Notes: generated by a model not told the origin, from the sequence alone. 64,000 bases of DNA from Nomia melanderi (GCF_051020985.1 NC_134999.1:24089160-24153159); one strand, 5' to 3'; positions 33,491 to 45,229 are shown, numbered from the stretch's first letter. Numbers and translations are program-made.

Positions 33491-35540
33491 CGCTCACCTT
33501 GGACAGAGCTCAGAGGGATCGTGGATCTTGAATGATCGATTGGTGTTCATTCTGAATTAGTCCTTTGTTGTTAGGACTACAAGGGGATAGTTTTACGATA
33601 TGGTGAAATAGAAATATATTGTTCGTAGACGTTTGTAATCGGTCACTTTGAATTAGGCGACTTGGATTCCAACGAGATGACGAAGAGTATAAGACACTTC
33701 GGAACAACTCGTATAAACAATGGCTTAGTCTCGGTTATACCTAGCTTTTTGATATTTTCTAAGTTTTGTATTGAAGAGAGTAACTAATAATTATCTAATT
33801 TTAGTTATTCAAGGATTTACTCGGTTTTTCCAAGTCAAGAAGCACTTTCTTGTAGCTTCTGAATATGTTGTATAGTCATTTCAAAGGCCATAACATCGGT
33901 TTTCTTAATTTTTCTCTTGTTAATCGTCTTCTGAGCAACTAAATTGTTCATAAAATAAAACTTGATTATTTTAGTTCAATTTGCGGCATTAAGGGTTCAT
34001 CTTGAATCAAATTTTCTTTGTTGAAATGTGACTCTGGCAATGGACAGTTCGACTATAAACGAGATTATGTCAAAAACAAAAGTATAAAGAAAACTGAGAG
34101 ACAAATGTTCACATGTAAAAAATCGACGTTTCATATGCATCAACTTGATGTGTTATCAAATATTTTTCGTCGACAACAATCTTCTCGCATATCGTAATAT
34201 TTTTTAATTTAGAAGCGTCAACGCAGCATTTATGTGTTAAGCGTGATGTATAATCAATGGTATTTCTCACGACAGTAAGAATGTTTCATCGAAGAGATTT
34301 CGCCGGGCAACGCAGGTAGCTAGAGACCATTGGCACCTCAGGTCTGCTGAAACATTCATAAACCGGGGTCCTAAATATATGCACGTCGCGTGCAAACAGA
34401 CTTTCCATTTATTATTAAAGCGACGCCCGCGAATCTGAGGACAGTACGTTCGATTTTCCAGCTGAAAGCGTTCTTCTTTTCCTCCTTCCTCCTCCATCGA
34501 CTTATTTAATTCCTTTATTAATTCTCTTGTCGTCGATTTACTTAACGTTTGTTCTACTGTTTGTTCTATTCTTAGGAAACTACGTGTTGCATTCGTTATA
34601 TTTGTAGATGACAGTTCTTTTAGCTCCTTTAGTTCTATTAAAGTTAGAATTAAAATTTTATAGCAACATTTCAATTTTGCATTTGCTAGATATTAACATT
34701 GAGTTCACCACTTCTCCATTTCTCAAGGTACACTCAGTTAACCTTTGACTCGACAATGTTCTTCATTGTAAATTTTCATTTGATTTTTCCAATAACTACC
34801 ACAATTGCAGCTGATAGCAATTTTCATTCCTTATTCCATTATTCCTAGAAAATCATATATTCCTCCATAGAAATCGCAAGAATCGCAGCTTCAAAAGTAC
34901 TAAACAACGTTTAAAAACTCGCCTTTTTCCAAGAATGTAACATTAATCAGGGAACATTAATTTCCCCTGCAATTATAATTGAAACTCGCGCTATCTTCCC
35001 ACGCACAGGAAGGCAGCGCATAAATTGTCAATTAAACATTACTCCGGTCACCAACTATGCATAAATTAATTCGCACACCAACTGAAGCGAGTAACGAACG
35101 TGAAAATGATGACGTGAAAAATATCTTGTTAAATTAGTGCGTAAAACGGAGCGCAATTAGTGCGGCATTTAGCTGAAATATCGCGCGTTGAAGATCTAGG
35201 AAAAGGTTGACAAATTAAAGTGAACGTTCCGCCATCAGTTTGCACGCGACAGCCATTTTAAGGGTAAAATCAACAATCTGAATGTTAAATTACTTTATGG
35301 TCAGCAAAGGTGGTAGAAACGAAGTTTTCCGTTTGCCTTTCCGCTGCGAAATTACGCTTCGCTCAATCTTCGACTCTGCAGGACGCTCCGCCTGTTTACT
35401 GACAGTTGTAAGTACATGGTTATTTTTAATTGCGTTCAAACAGCCGATAAAGACGTTGAGAGTGTTGACTTTGCTGCGTTTTAAATGTCGTTCGGTGACA
35501 CGTTCGCTGCGACGAGAATTTCGAGCGCTTTTTATGGTAA
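33491..35540. other. AT-rich non-coding stretch
   Basis: 2 kb without recognised repeats. A 135-codon minus frame (34674-34267) and a 91-codon + frame (35282-35557) have no recognisable domains. A donor-like GTAAGT at 35408-35413 is unsupported by any acceptor. Confidence 0.45.
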
Positions 35541-35900
35541 AATTTGTTCCTTTGTAATTGGGGACCATAGTATTTGAGATAATCATTGATGTTTTGGTAG
35601 TGTTACAGTATTACTTAGCTTCTATGTTAGTGAATGTAGCAATTTTCTTGTTGGAATTGTTTGCAAACAGTTTCGAAGCTGAAACACGCTGCACTCTGAA
35701 TTTCTTGATTTTCTTCTAAAAGATTGTTCCTTTGTAATTGGGGACCATAGTATTTGAGATAATCATTGATGTTTTGGGAGTGTTACAGTATTACCTAGCT
35801 TCTATGTTAGTGAATGTAGCGATTTTCTTGTTGGAATTGTTTGCAAGCAGTTTCTAAGCTGTTGCAACACGTTGCACCTTCTGTTGCATTCTCTTGGATA
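35541..35900. repeat. 180-bp tandem duplication
   Basis: TTGTTCCTTTGTAATTGGGG lies at 35544 and 35724. The two copies stay aligned for ~137 bp with only about half a dozen differences before diverging, so the event is recent. Confidence 0.97.
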
Positions 35901-36004
35901 ATTCTGTTATATTTGATTTCGGCTTGAATATTGCCAACACAAGCTTGCGAAGAACTGGAAAGTCTTTCGCTTCTGCTTACGAAAGCCATATGTGCGTCAA
36001 TAAT

Positions 36005-36075
36005 GCAGGAGAAAGGGAATATTTAATTCAAACAGTGTGTTTCCTTCGCGATTCGCAGTGAAACAATGATACTAA
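36005..36075 (+). repeat. small dispersed repeat (GAAAGGGAATATTT)
   Basis: GAGAAAGGGAATATTT, ATTCAAACAGTG and CAATGATACT occur here and twice near 60.28-60.52 kb. The upstream phrase about CGTCAATAATGCAGGAG is also shared with 60450. Confidence 0.75.
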
Positions 36076-36183
36076 ATCGAACCACAGAATATAGTATCGA
36101 AGAATAGTAGAGCAACTACATCGAAGTATAGTTAATTTACAGAAAGCAGCCGGAACAATTCTTTCTATGAATAAAATAATTAT

Positions 36184-36760
36184 TTATAGAATTTATATTC
36201 AACAAAGGACATTAACTTCAAGTTTTTAGTATTTATATATTCATTATAAACCGCCTATAGGAAAATAACTTTGACAATATATATATTTTTGCAATGCATA
36301 TATATATTTGCAGTAATTTGAATCTTACCTTCTCAAATATAATTCCAGCGAATTTCTGAGATCGCTCCGATTAAAATGAGCCAAAACACGATGAGGATCG
36401 GGCCAGTTTCACTGACGTAATATAATTAGCGCGCCTCTTACGTTCCGACAAAATGGCGGGTCGCGTGGCGCTTCTCTTTATCAGTATCAATGATCTTCCT
36501 ACTGTGTTCTTCAAGAAGTAAACCAAACTAAATTTACTTGAATAAATATTATCTTCTGCTATTATTTCTGTAATAATACAATATTTGCGACGTATATTCC
36601 AATCTATATTAATATTATAATCACAATATTAAGTAACTACTCTTAATTTCTTCTCAGTCACTCAACTGTAGTGATTCTCTTTATCAGTATCAATTATAAT
36701 CCTGCTACGTTCTTCATGAAATAAATTGAAGTCAATTTATTTGAAATGTTATTTCTTGAT
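36184..36760 (-). mobile_element. family A interspersed repeat, copy 5
   Basis: Near-identical partner of copy 4 (7 kb away, same orientation), with the same subfamily core and the same extended end near 36240. The outer edge of the similarity is near 36184 and 36760. Confidence 0.9.
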
Positions 36761-37615
36761 ATTCTTTAACTAACTATTAGTTCATTAACGCGTTGCCACG
36801 TAGTCATCGATGACTTCGTTGCTCGAGAACAATCAAACGCGAGACGATTCCGAACAGAACTCTAATATCGAATAATTAGCTAACAGTGTTAAGTAAACAT
36901 TGTATACCAAACGATCAACAATTATCTCTATTTAAACAAAACTCTCAAGATTCTCACAACACTCAACGCGTTGATGTTAAACGAACTGGATTCTAAGAGA
37001 GACTTTATTTAACACGTCGAAATAATTCACGTGTCAGCTGACGAATTGTCTCGAAAATCACTGTCATACAGACGGGATGCATCAAAGTTGACTTTTTCAC
37101 CTCGATAAACATTCGTAACGAGATAACACTGCTGCAACTGTACTCCGGCCTCCGCAGAACTGTGCAACTTTCGCGTGAGCCACGTTTATGAAATTTGAAT
37201 TACGAGGGGAATATTTTCCATGACAAAGTTGGCTGACACTGCGGAACGGAGGTTGCATAACATGTTGATGCAGATAAATACAAAATAGAAATAAAATATA
37301 CATTTCCCGTGTGTTTACTGTATAGTAGAAGAATTAAATGTAAAAGTTTGTTCAAAAGTTTTGAAAGGAAGCTTCTTTTTCTACAATTTTTATTTCTGTC
37401 TTGTATCTATTTATTATATTATTGTATATTTTATTATTTATTGCATTGTTGCATTCTTTCAGTTTAAAATTGAAATCACGTTGATTTCACGAATTTGAAG
37501 AGTTGATTGAAGCTGTGAAGCTTCATTCAGGTTTTTAAATATAAATAATTTCTCTTTATGGAAACTGACTCCGCCGTGGCTGTTTGAAATCATTATGAAG
37601 CGTATTCTGTGTTTT
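36761..37615. other. AT-rich non-coding stretch
   Basis: No repeats recognised. A mild CpG patch at 36780-36860 and another at 37120-37240. Short frames only. Confidence 0.45.
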
Positions 37616-37701
37616 TAATGCAGAGCGTGCTTTATTGAAGAAGCTGTTCAAAGGTTTTACCGTCCCGTAACTTCTTCCTTCAATAAGGCACGCCCTACAT
37701 T
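37616..37701. ncRNA. pre-miRNA-like hairpin (candidate)
   Basis: AGCGTGCTTTATTGAAGAAG (about 37624-37643) pairs with CTTCTTCCTTCAATAAGGCA and the following CGCC (37671-37694), with one G-T pair, one mismatch and one bulge; AATG/CATT extends the base. Stem ~27 bp, loop ~30 nt. The right arm contains TAAGGCACGC, the start of miR-124, but the rest differs. A foldback element is an equal alternative. Confidence 0.35.
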
Positions 37702-37899
37702 TTGAAACTTGAAATATTCCGCGATGTAATAACTTTTACAATAGCTCACCGTTGCATTCTTATACGCGGAATATTCAGGAGAATCGATTCGAGATAAATA
37801 TGCTGCTGTGATAAAAAATGCGTTTTTCTTGTTCGTCATTGTATTTATGATATTATTTTTAATGTAGAGAAGTGAACTTTGAGTGTTGTTTGATAAATT

Positions 37900-38330
37900 G
37901 GTCGTTTGTCTTGTTTTCAGTAATGTTTCTTCAATGTTTCATGGTTTATTTATGTGATATGTTGTAAATAAATCGTAAGGAGGCATAGTTTGTTGAACTT
38001 TTGGTCTGTGGTCTTGTTTTAATTAGTATCTCTTGAATATTTTATAATTTTACACTTGATGTGTCATTAATAAACCATAAAAATGCACAGTCTGTTCAAT
38101 TTTTCATCTAAAGTCTCATTTTCAATAATATCTCTTGAATATTCTACATTTGAACACTTGTTATTACATGTTTGTCACCAATAAACCATAGAAATACACA
38201 GTTTATCCAATTCCTCGTCTAAAATCTCATTTTCAATAATATCTCTCGAATATTTTACATTTTACCACATGATATACACATTTGCCATCAATAAACAATA
38301 ACTAGACACAGTTTGTCCAGTATAATTGCC
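37900..38330. repeat. tandem array, ~102-111 bp unit
   Basis: TCTCATTTTCAATAATATCTC and diverged forms start at about 37907, 38011, 38113 and 38224, each followed by AATAAACCATA and ACACAGTTTGT. Early units are T/G-rich, later ones A/C-rich. Confidence 0.85.
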
Positions 38331-38659
38331 CCGAAACTCACAAACGTTAGCATCAACCGAATCCAGTGCGAAGTAATCCACTTAAACTAGGGAACAATGT
38401 GGAAAAACCAGCAAGAAGTTCAGTATTAACTACACGGTAACGTCGAAGTCTACACGGCTCGAAACTTACGGAAGTTTTCGTGCGCTTCCTCTCGTCTACT
38501 CGAAATCCCTCCATACTTGGCTCCCTGAGAACGAGAATGAGATTTCGATGAAATAGCGGGGAAACTCCGAGCTGAAATATTGTAAAGAGTTTCCAAGTAA
38601 AATAACCTATTCCTAAAATAACCTAGCGAAGTGTGATTAAACTCGGGTATCTCTATTTT

Positions 38660-38919
38660 ATGCGGATGAATTGTATGATTAATACCTGTGTGTAATGGTG
38701 CTCGCTTAAATTTCACGAAATCTGCTCAGTTTTGCACATGAATTTTAAAATTAATACCTATGTAGAATGATACTAGTTTAAATTTTACAAAATCTGCTCG
38801 GTTTTGCAGACGAATTTTGTGATTAATACCTATGTAGAGTGGCGCTCACTTAAATTTCACGAAATCTGCTTGGTTAAATGCGAATTTTGCGACTCGAAAT
38901 CATGAAATTTAAGCGAGCA
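38660..38919. mobile_element. family G element with 17-bp terminal inverted repeats
   Basis: TGCTCGCTTAAATTTCA (38699-38715) and its exact reverse complement (38903-38919) bound 221 bp. Inside are three 72-bp tandem units marked by AATACCTATGTAGA at 38681, 38753 and 38825. No coding frame of note; target duplication not clear. Confidence 0.8.
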
Positions 38920-39124
38920 TTACTGTATTCGTACAGTAATATAAATGCCTAGACAATAGTGTAACAGAATCGTGGTACCAAGTAATTAATAATTCTTGCT
39001 TTTAAGTTAACGATCCAACAGTCCTGATTGAAATTAAAGAGAGCATTCCTATCTCTTTATTCAGTTTCTTCAGTTTCGATTGAAATTAAAGAGAACATTC
39101 ATACCTTTTTATTCAGTTTCGATT

Positions 39125-39450
39125 AAAAGTCCGATCCCCACCGTGTTTTGACTCATTTTAATCAGCGCAATCTCAGAAACTCATTACATTTGAGAAGATG
39201 TGAAGATTAATGCAATCGAAAGTTTCTTTATTGAATGGTTAACGTTATCTCCTCAATCGTACCAATGAAATGTTCAGATCCTTCTCGTTACAATGAATCC
39301 AAACACGACGGGAATCGGACTAGTTTCACGATTCATGGAAACGAGCCTTTAGTTTCGAGAATTACATGAAATTCCTAAAACTAGTCCGATTCCTATCGTG
39401 TTTGGGCTCATTTTAATCAGCACAATCTGAGAAATTCACTGCCACTATCG
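39125..39450. repeat. family B palindromic repeat, copy 2
   Basis: Arms in -,+,- order (about 39127-39180, 39283-39335, 39380-39440), the same alternating spacers as copy 1: CATGGAAACGAGCCTTTAGT between facing arms and AATGCAATCGAAAGTTTC between diverging arms. Confidence 0.85.
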
Positions 39451-39639
39451 GAATCGGAATCGGACTATTTTTCCGATCTCATGGAATGAAATGGATTGCA
39501 TAAAAGTCAAAATGACTGAAACTTCACTATCGCAAGGACAAAGTGCCGATTGCAGGAAACGAAACTCTAAAATATCAATAAAAAATAAACACGACAACGA
39601 ACTGTCTCCGTTCGTGTCACACACTGAACTTCGAGAATC

Positions 39640-40080
39640 TCCAATTACGGCGTTCCGTATAGGCCGGAACAATGTTGAACGCGAGCAATAAGGTCCCGAT
39701 GTCAGGGAACCGCTGTAAGAAAACCGCGCGCGAGAGAACGCCCCGGAAACTTCCGTTTAAGAAATCTGCCACGCAATTTTCTTTCATATCGAATGCCCGA
39801 GAGCGCGGCCGCCGTCCCGCAGTCCGCGCCGGCCGCCATTGTTCACTCGGAGCTGCGTCATTTCCACGATCTTTAATTTCCATCGTTTACAATAAGTCCT
39901 CGGGAACCAGTTTAACGGCAGACTTTCTTGTCAGTTTGACCGGTCCGTGTTTTAATCACTGCAGCTCGGCAGAATTTTTTTTCGAGAAACGGACCTTCCG
40001 ACGGACGCTCTTTGTGCCTCGCGACCCGTTACATTGCTCGTTGCGCTTGATTTCGTTGCTTCTTGCTGTTCCCGTGGACT
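39640..40080. other. CpG-rich island
   Basis: Contains GCGCGGCCGCCG. A 146-codon + frame (39672-40112) and an 88-codon minus frame are not recognised as any family. Confidence 0.55.
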
Positions 40081-40949
40081 TTACCTTATCCCTCGGTTCG
40101 TTACTCCATTAAACAACGGGATAAGATCGCGACCTTTGAGCTTTAGAATGGATGGAGTCTGAATGGTCGGAGCTTGAAAAATTTGAAGGCAAATAGTGGA
40201 ATACCGTGGATTCATCTTGTTTGCGGAGGATGTTCTCTATGCAACTAACATCTCAATCATTAATTTCAAATGTTCTGATCTGAAAATCATTGAGTTCTCG
40301 AATAATTTGAATGAGGAACATGATTTGTGAGATGTTAAAGGATAATCTTAAACCCGCTCTAATGCGCGCCGTAATCTTCGCTGCAATTATCGTTGATAAC
40401 TCGCGTAACAATAAAATTTCCCAAAGTTCTCGCTGCTTTCTTTTCGATGCGACTACGAGTTCGGTTTACCAGCCAATCCGCGCTGAACCCGGCAACAGCG
40501 TGAACGTTGGAGGTTTCCCTCCGGTTAGGTAAATATTCACGACGCAAACAGGTGCTGATTGCGTTGCTTAAGAGTCGAAAACATCCGAGTTTAATTACTG
40601 CTCAAAGTATTCCCTTTGACAGCCGAATGTTCTCGGCGCGACATGGTGCTCGGAATGTTTTTCTATGGGTCCGCCTGTCAGATATGTCGAGCAGAGCGAC
40701 TTGAGGAGCAATGAATATTTTTAACCATTGAGTTCCATGAAATTTGTTTTTGGAATTTTTAGATGAAACTTTTTGTTTGGAGTAATGTGTCCATACTATC
40801 TTGGAAAAATAGTGGAAAACCATTGTTTACTGTAAATCAATATTTGCTTATCAAATTTTTGAAATTTACTTATTGTCTTCTCTCATTTACTCAACAGATT
40901 TTACAAATCTGCTTATCTTCTCTCATTTACTTAATCTTCTACTACTCAG
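40081..40949. other. non-coding with a weak CpG patch
   Basis: 40360-40690 is mildly CpG-rich with short frames. 40740-40950 is AT-rich with a 120-codon + frame (40763-41125) that runs into a tandem array and is therefore doubtful. Confidence 0.45.
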
Positions 40950-41330
40950 AATTCCTCCCCATAACGGATCATTTCCAAGACGCTCGCGAAAAGTTGCGTC
41001 CTCGGAACAAATCAAGCGCAATCAATCACAACACAATTATTTCCAACAGTATTTCCCTCTATCACAAAGCAAATAAGATCAATTTCAATTTTATTTCATC
41101 ACAACTCACAATTCTTCTCCCATAACCGATCATTCCACGACGCTGTTAGTTCTCGGAATAAATCTCACCAATCAATCACAACACAATTATTTCCAACATT
41201 ATTTCCCTCTATCACAATCTTACATAACCCAACAAACAAGACAATTTCAAAAAATTCACCTGAATCTCATCACAACTCAGAATTCTTCTCCCATAACCGA
41301 TCATTCCAAGACGCTCGCGAGAAGCTTCGT
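40950..41330. repeat. tandem array, 161 and 171 bp steps
   Basis: CATAACCGATCATTCC starts at about 40960, 41121 and 41292. Units share CAATCAATCACAACACAATT and TTCCCTCTATCACAA. A/C-rich; the third unit runs into the CpG island. Confidence 0.9.
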
Positions 41331-41740
41331 CGGACCAAATCGAGACGGACGATGCCGGAACCGATTCTGCCGAGTGTAATATGAAAATTGCCTGGAATTA
41401 GTACTCGGCGCTGTGAACTCCGAACCGAGAGAAAACGGAAGAAGCCTCCCGCAGGATGCCGGCGCAATTTCTCCGACGATCATAGTCGCAGCTTACGTCT
41501 GCCGCGACACATAGGCGAGGAAAGTTTCCCCGGGAAATTGAAAAAGGGATCGGCCGCGGGGGGCGGGGGAGCTTAAGTAATTAATTGCGGGCCGGTCGGC
41601 GGACGGGGAAATAAAGTATCATCGTTTTCTATGACAACCGGGGAAAAGGAACGCGAAAAAACGCCGGATGGATTTATGAGTCGGGAACACTTTGCGCCAG
41701 GCAATCGGATACTAGACAGTCTGGAGGAGAATGCTTCAGG
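41290..41740. other. CpG-rich island
   Basis: Begins within the last tandem unit (GACGCTCGCGAGAAG) and contains a G-run at 41558-41571. Short frames only. Confidence 0.6.
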
Positions 41741-41839
41741 AATTCGCCTCTTTTGTGAACTTTGCAACATTATGGTGTTACTATAATATAAACAATTGAA
41801 GGATGGATCTCGAGTAATCGGGGGCTAGGAATAAATGTA

Positions 41840-43010
41840 CGTATTTAATAAAATGAAGCTGAAACTATGGTGAACATATAAAGTATGGAAACATGTGGAA
41901 AAAATGCCATTTTTGCAAATGTGAGACTAGAAACCACCCACACCAATGTTGAAAACAAACGACCCACAGATTATGTATTTAGTTAGTTAATTATATACAT
42001 TTTCTACTTAATACATATAAAAGTCCCGGGAAAAGTGGGGAAATGCAATTTGCGCGAAATGTCAAACTAGAATCCATTTACAGCAATATCAAAACGAAAC
42101 CGTCAGAGAATTATACAGTCAGTTAGTTAATATTAAAAACAAACCACCAATGAATCATACATTTAGTCAGTTAACCAGTTAACTATATTTGACGAGTATA
42201 CACGTCATCTTAAAATGCGAAATCAATTACTTATTTTTCCAGATAAACATGTAATTCTTCTTTGTTTTGCTTTAGTTTTGCGTTAGAATGTATTATAGAT
42301 CATCTGCTCTGCTTTTAACGAGTATACATTTTATTATTTGATTTTAGTGTGTGTTTAATGAAAGATTTTTCAAACTAAATTCCACAGTTAACTGGTTTAT
42401 TATATATTTTCTCAATAAAAACACACAGAGGTCCTAGTAAAAATGTAAAAGTGCCATTTGGGCAAAACGTCAAACTAGAATCCACTCACAGCAATATTGA
42501 AACCAAACCATCAGAAAATTATACATTTAATTCGTTAATATTAAAAATAAACCACTAACGAATCACACATTTACTTAGTCAATTACATATTTTCTCAATA
42601 AAAACCCACAAAAATCCTATTTAAAATGAAAAAGAAAATTATAGATTTACTTAGTTAATATTAAAAACACACCACCAATGAATCATACATTCAGTCAGTT
42701 AACAAGTTAACTGTATTCGACGAGTATACACGTTGTCTTAAAGCGCGAAATGGTACTAATTTCTTTAATTTAATTAGTTAATTGTATATTTTCCCAATAA
42801 AACTCCACAAAAGTCCCAATAAAAATGAAAAAAACGCCATTTCTGCAAAACGTCGCACTAAAATCCACTCACAGCAACACGAAAACGAAACCACCAACGA
42901 ATACATTTAATTAATTACTTAATTACACATTTCCCCAATAAAACCACAAAACTCCCAACAAAACTCTAAAAAACGCCATTTCTACAAAACGCCCCAGAAT
43001 CCACTCACAG
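41840..43010. repeat. complex A/C-rich tandem array
   Basis: At least five diverged units marked by CAAAACGTC and AGAATCCAYTYACAGCAA, with TTTAGTTAGTTAATTA. GACGAGTATACACGTCRTCTTAAA recurs ~530 bp apart near 42194 and 42718. Units closer to the island at 43080 have progressively lost G and T. Confidence 0.85.
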
Positions 43011-43075
43011 TGTCATCAAAACCATCGAATTACCCAAGAGATTCCTCTCGTCCACTGCCAAACAAAGCCACTTAC

Positions 43076-43346
43076 CTCCAGACGAGTGAAACGGACAAGT
43101 CTCGTCGCGTGTGTGACTTTCATCGTCGATTCTCTGACGAGCATTCGTAATTAATCGTGTGTCGAGCGTGTGTTTGCGTGTCGATCCGCAAGGGAAGCTA
43201 TTCGCTTAGTTTGCGGAGAAAACACACGCAACGCGAGGGAATTATTTAGCGGTGTCAAGCGACGTCGATTAGCGATTCTCTTGCTCTCGTTTCGTCGGCG
43301 ACGCGGCTCTGTGTGATCTGTCCCTGAGCAGGCCGACGTATGCACT
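43076..43346 (-). other. putative minus-strand first exon in a CpG island
   Basis: Runs from the Inr at 43346 to a near-consensus donor, TGGAG/GTAAGT, whose GT is at 43075-43074. CpG-dense and without a convincing coding frame, so a 5' UTR exon if real. The flanks show the usual A/C-left, G/T-right bias. Confidence 0.3.
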
Positions 43347-43349
43347 GAC
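43314..43349 (-). promoter_or_regulatory. candidate minus-strand Inr + DPE promoter
   Basis: On the minus strand GTCAGTG places the A at 43346 (+1), one base off the TCAKTY initiator. AGATCA at 43319-43314 occupies +28 to +33; its first five bases match the RGWYV part of the DPE consensus. No TATA box. Confidence 0.3.
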
Positions 43350-43499
43350 GGAATCGGCACGCGCGTACCGGGATTGACAGTGTAACATCTGCTAATGCGA
43401 TTTCAGCCGCGTAAGTGGAAACTGCTAACAACCGATGTGCTGTTAATGCTTCCGGCGTGAGATTAAACATTATAGGGATTACTTGTTATCAATAGTGGA

Positions 43500-44900
43500 C
43501 CTGGTGGACTGGATGTATGGTGGAATGGGTAGTTTGTAGGTGAGGTTGATGATTTGAGGGGATGGATTGGGAAATTCAGTTGTTTCGTTATTTTTCTGGA
43601 GCATTTGATAGATTTTGAATTGGTAAGAAAAGGGAGAAGTTAGGAATGGGCCATTTTGAGGTGTCTAGATGAAATTTCTGTTTTATGGGTGAAGGTTGAT
43701 AACTCGAGGATATGAGTGATAGAAATAAATAATGCAGATAAATTATGAAATTCGGTTGTTTCGTTATTTTTCTGAAACGTCTGACAGATTTTGTATCACT
43801 AAAAAAAGAAGTAGGTGTTAAGGCCACTTATAGCCTTACCGTTTCGTTCGAGCCCTTAAACCATCGTAGTTTTAGTTTTTGTATACACTTTTATCTTTTC
43901 TAAGACTTAGCTGCACATTTGGCAGTTTTTTCGTAACAATAAGAGCCCTCGTCCCGTCGCAACTTGCAAGCGTCCTTACGTATTACGAGAAGGGACCGTG
44001 GCAGCCATAAATCCCTGAACCCATAAGGCCCGCGATTCTTGCTGTAGATTTTCCTTGTCTATTGTTCACATCTGGCGTCCAGTCACCAGTATTTTTAACT
44101 CTCTAGCCCGTCTGTTGGCATGTGTTATTAAGGCCAAAGCGTTTCTTTCTTTTTACCTGCCACAGTCGACGACTGCAAACGGGACGAATTAGTTATTAAC
44201 ATTAGCAACTTGGAAGACCCAAGAAGGGAGGGGCTGTATCTCCCTTCCACAAGCATCTAGATCTAAAGGGCCAAGCAGAACGACTTCACCTCCGCGAAGA
44301 CGACTTGCGGAGGTGTTGTCGAAGACGATTCTGGGAGGCCCAGTCAGTTGAAAACACATAGTTAGACAAGTATCAACTCACCTAGTACATAGCACAGAGT
44401 ACGGAGTAGGAAGTAAGGATTACAAAGTATCAATTAGCAATTTCGATCAAGCGCATAGCACTAGAGTCAAAGTTCACTTGACCTTCTACTCATTTCTAAG
44501 TTTTGTTCCCGATCTTATCGGGTGGTCCTTCGAGACATACAAGTTTATTAGTCGGCACAGCACGTGCAAACGCCTACAAAGCTCGACCACCATTACGGTA
44601 ACCACGAGTACCTAACAGTAGGAATGGACCATTTTGAGCTGTTTAGATGAAATTTCAGTTTTATGGATAAAGCTTGATAATTTAAGAAGTGTGATGGAAA
44701 TAAATAATCTAGATGAGTTGTGAAATTCAGTTGTTTTGTTATTTTTCTGAAACATCTGACTGATTTTGAGTCGTTGTGGAAAGGAGAAATTGAGAATGGA
44801 CCATTTTGAGTTGTTTAGACAATATTTCAGTTTTCTGGATGAAGCTCAAATAATTCAAGAACTATGAGTGATAGAAAAAAATAATTCGGACATACAGTAA
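43500..44900. repeat. ~176 bp tandem array interrupted by a solo LTR
   Basis: GTTTCGTTATTTTTCTG starts at 43582 and 43758 and, once the 807-bp insertion is removed, again 168 bp later (44733). Units share CATTTTGAGNTGTYTAGATG and GAAATTTCNGTTTTATGG. G/T-rich at its left end: 47 of 60 bases at 43501-43560. Confidence 0.9.
43816..44617. mobile_element. solo LTR, 802 bp
   Basis: Begins TGTTAAGG and ends CCTAACA (TG...CA with a TGTTA/TAACA terminal inverted repeat), flanked by a perfect 5-bp duplication GTAGG (43811-43815 and 44618-44622). It interrupts a tandem-repeat unit; other units give the empty-site sequence. Composition differs from the surroundings. It has no long open frame and no adjacent internal region, so a single LTR left by recombination between two. 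Five-base duplications fit Copia, Gypsy or BEL/Pao; I cannot choose. Confidence 0.88.
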
Positions 44901-44956
44901 TTCTATTAATCATGGTTATAGCAGAAGTAGTAGCAAAATAGCAGTCAACGTGTTAA

Positions 44957-45225
44957 CCCTTTACACTCGGAAGCTTTTCACTAGAAACATTGGACACTTT
45001 CAGACGTAGACGACATTATTTGAAATGAACTACCGAGAAAACATACGTAAATTAAAAAAAGCTAATTCTATAGAAAGATTCTGTAGAAATTCTATTCAAA
45101 GCTATTCTATAGAAACATTTCATATATCGATGCATTATATGAAACTTAATATTATACATAACCCTTTGTAATTTTCTTATATCGAATCAAATGGTGACTG
45201 AGAGTGACCTCTCGAGTGCAAAGGG
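44957..45225 (-). mobile_element. family C MITE
   Basis: CCCTTTACACTCGGAAGC to CTCGAGTGCAAAGGG, TTAA on both sides (44953-44956, 45226-45229). 269 bp, with a small internal expansion around repeated CTATTCTATAGAAA. Confidence 0.9.
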
Positions 45226-45229
45226 TTAA

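Noticed and set aside
32916..33497. 193-codon minus-strand open frame
   Set aside because: Opens with GTG rather than ATG, sits in a GC-rich island where stops are rare, shows no domain I recognise and has no supporting splice or promoter structure.
43392..43418. Branch point, acceptor (GATTTCAG) and donor (GTAAGT) spaced for a 4-nt exon
   Set aside because: A 4-nt exon is improbable, there is no pyrimidine tract, and it lies upstream of the opposite-strand promoter candidate.
44375..44405. Minus-strand TAG/GTGAGT after a pyrimidine-rich stretch, ratchet-like
   Set aside because: It lies inside the solo LTR, so it is carried by the element rather than a host intron feature.
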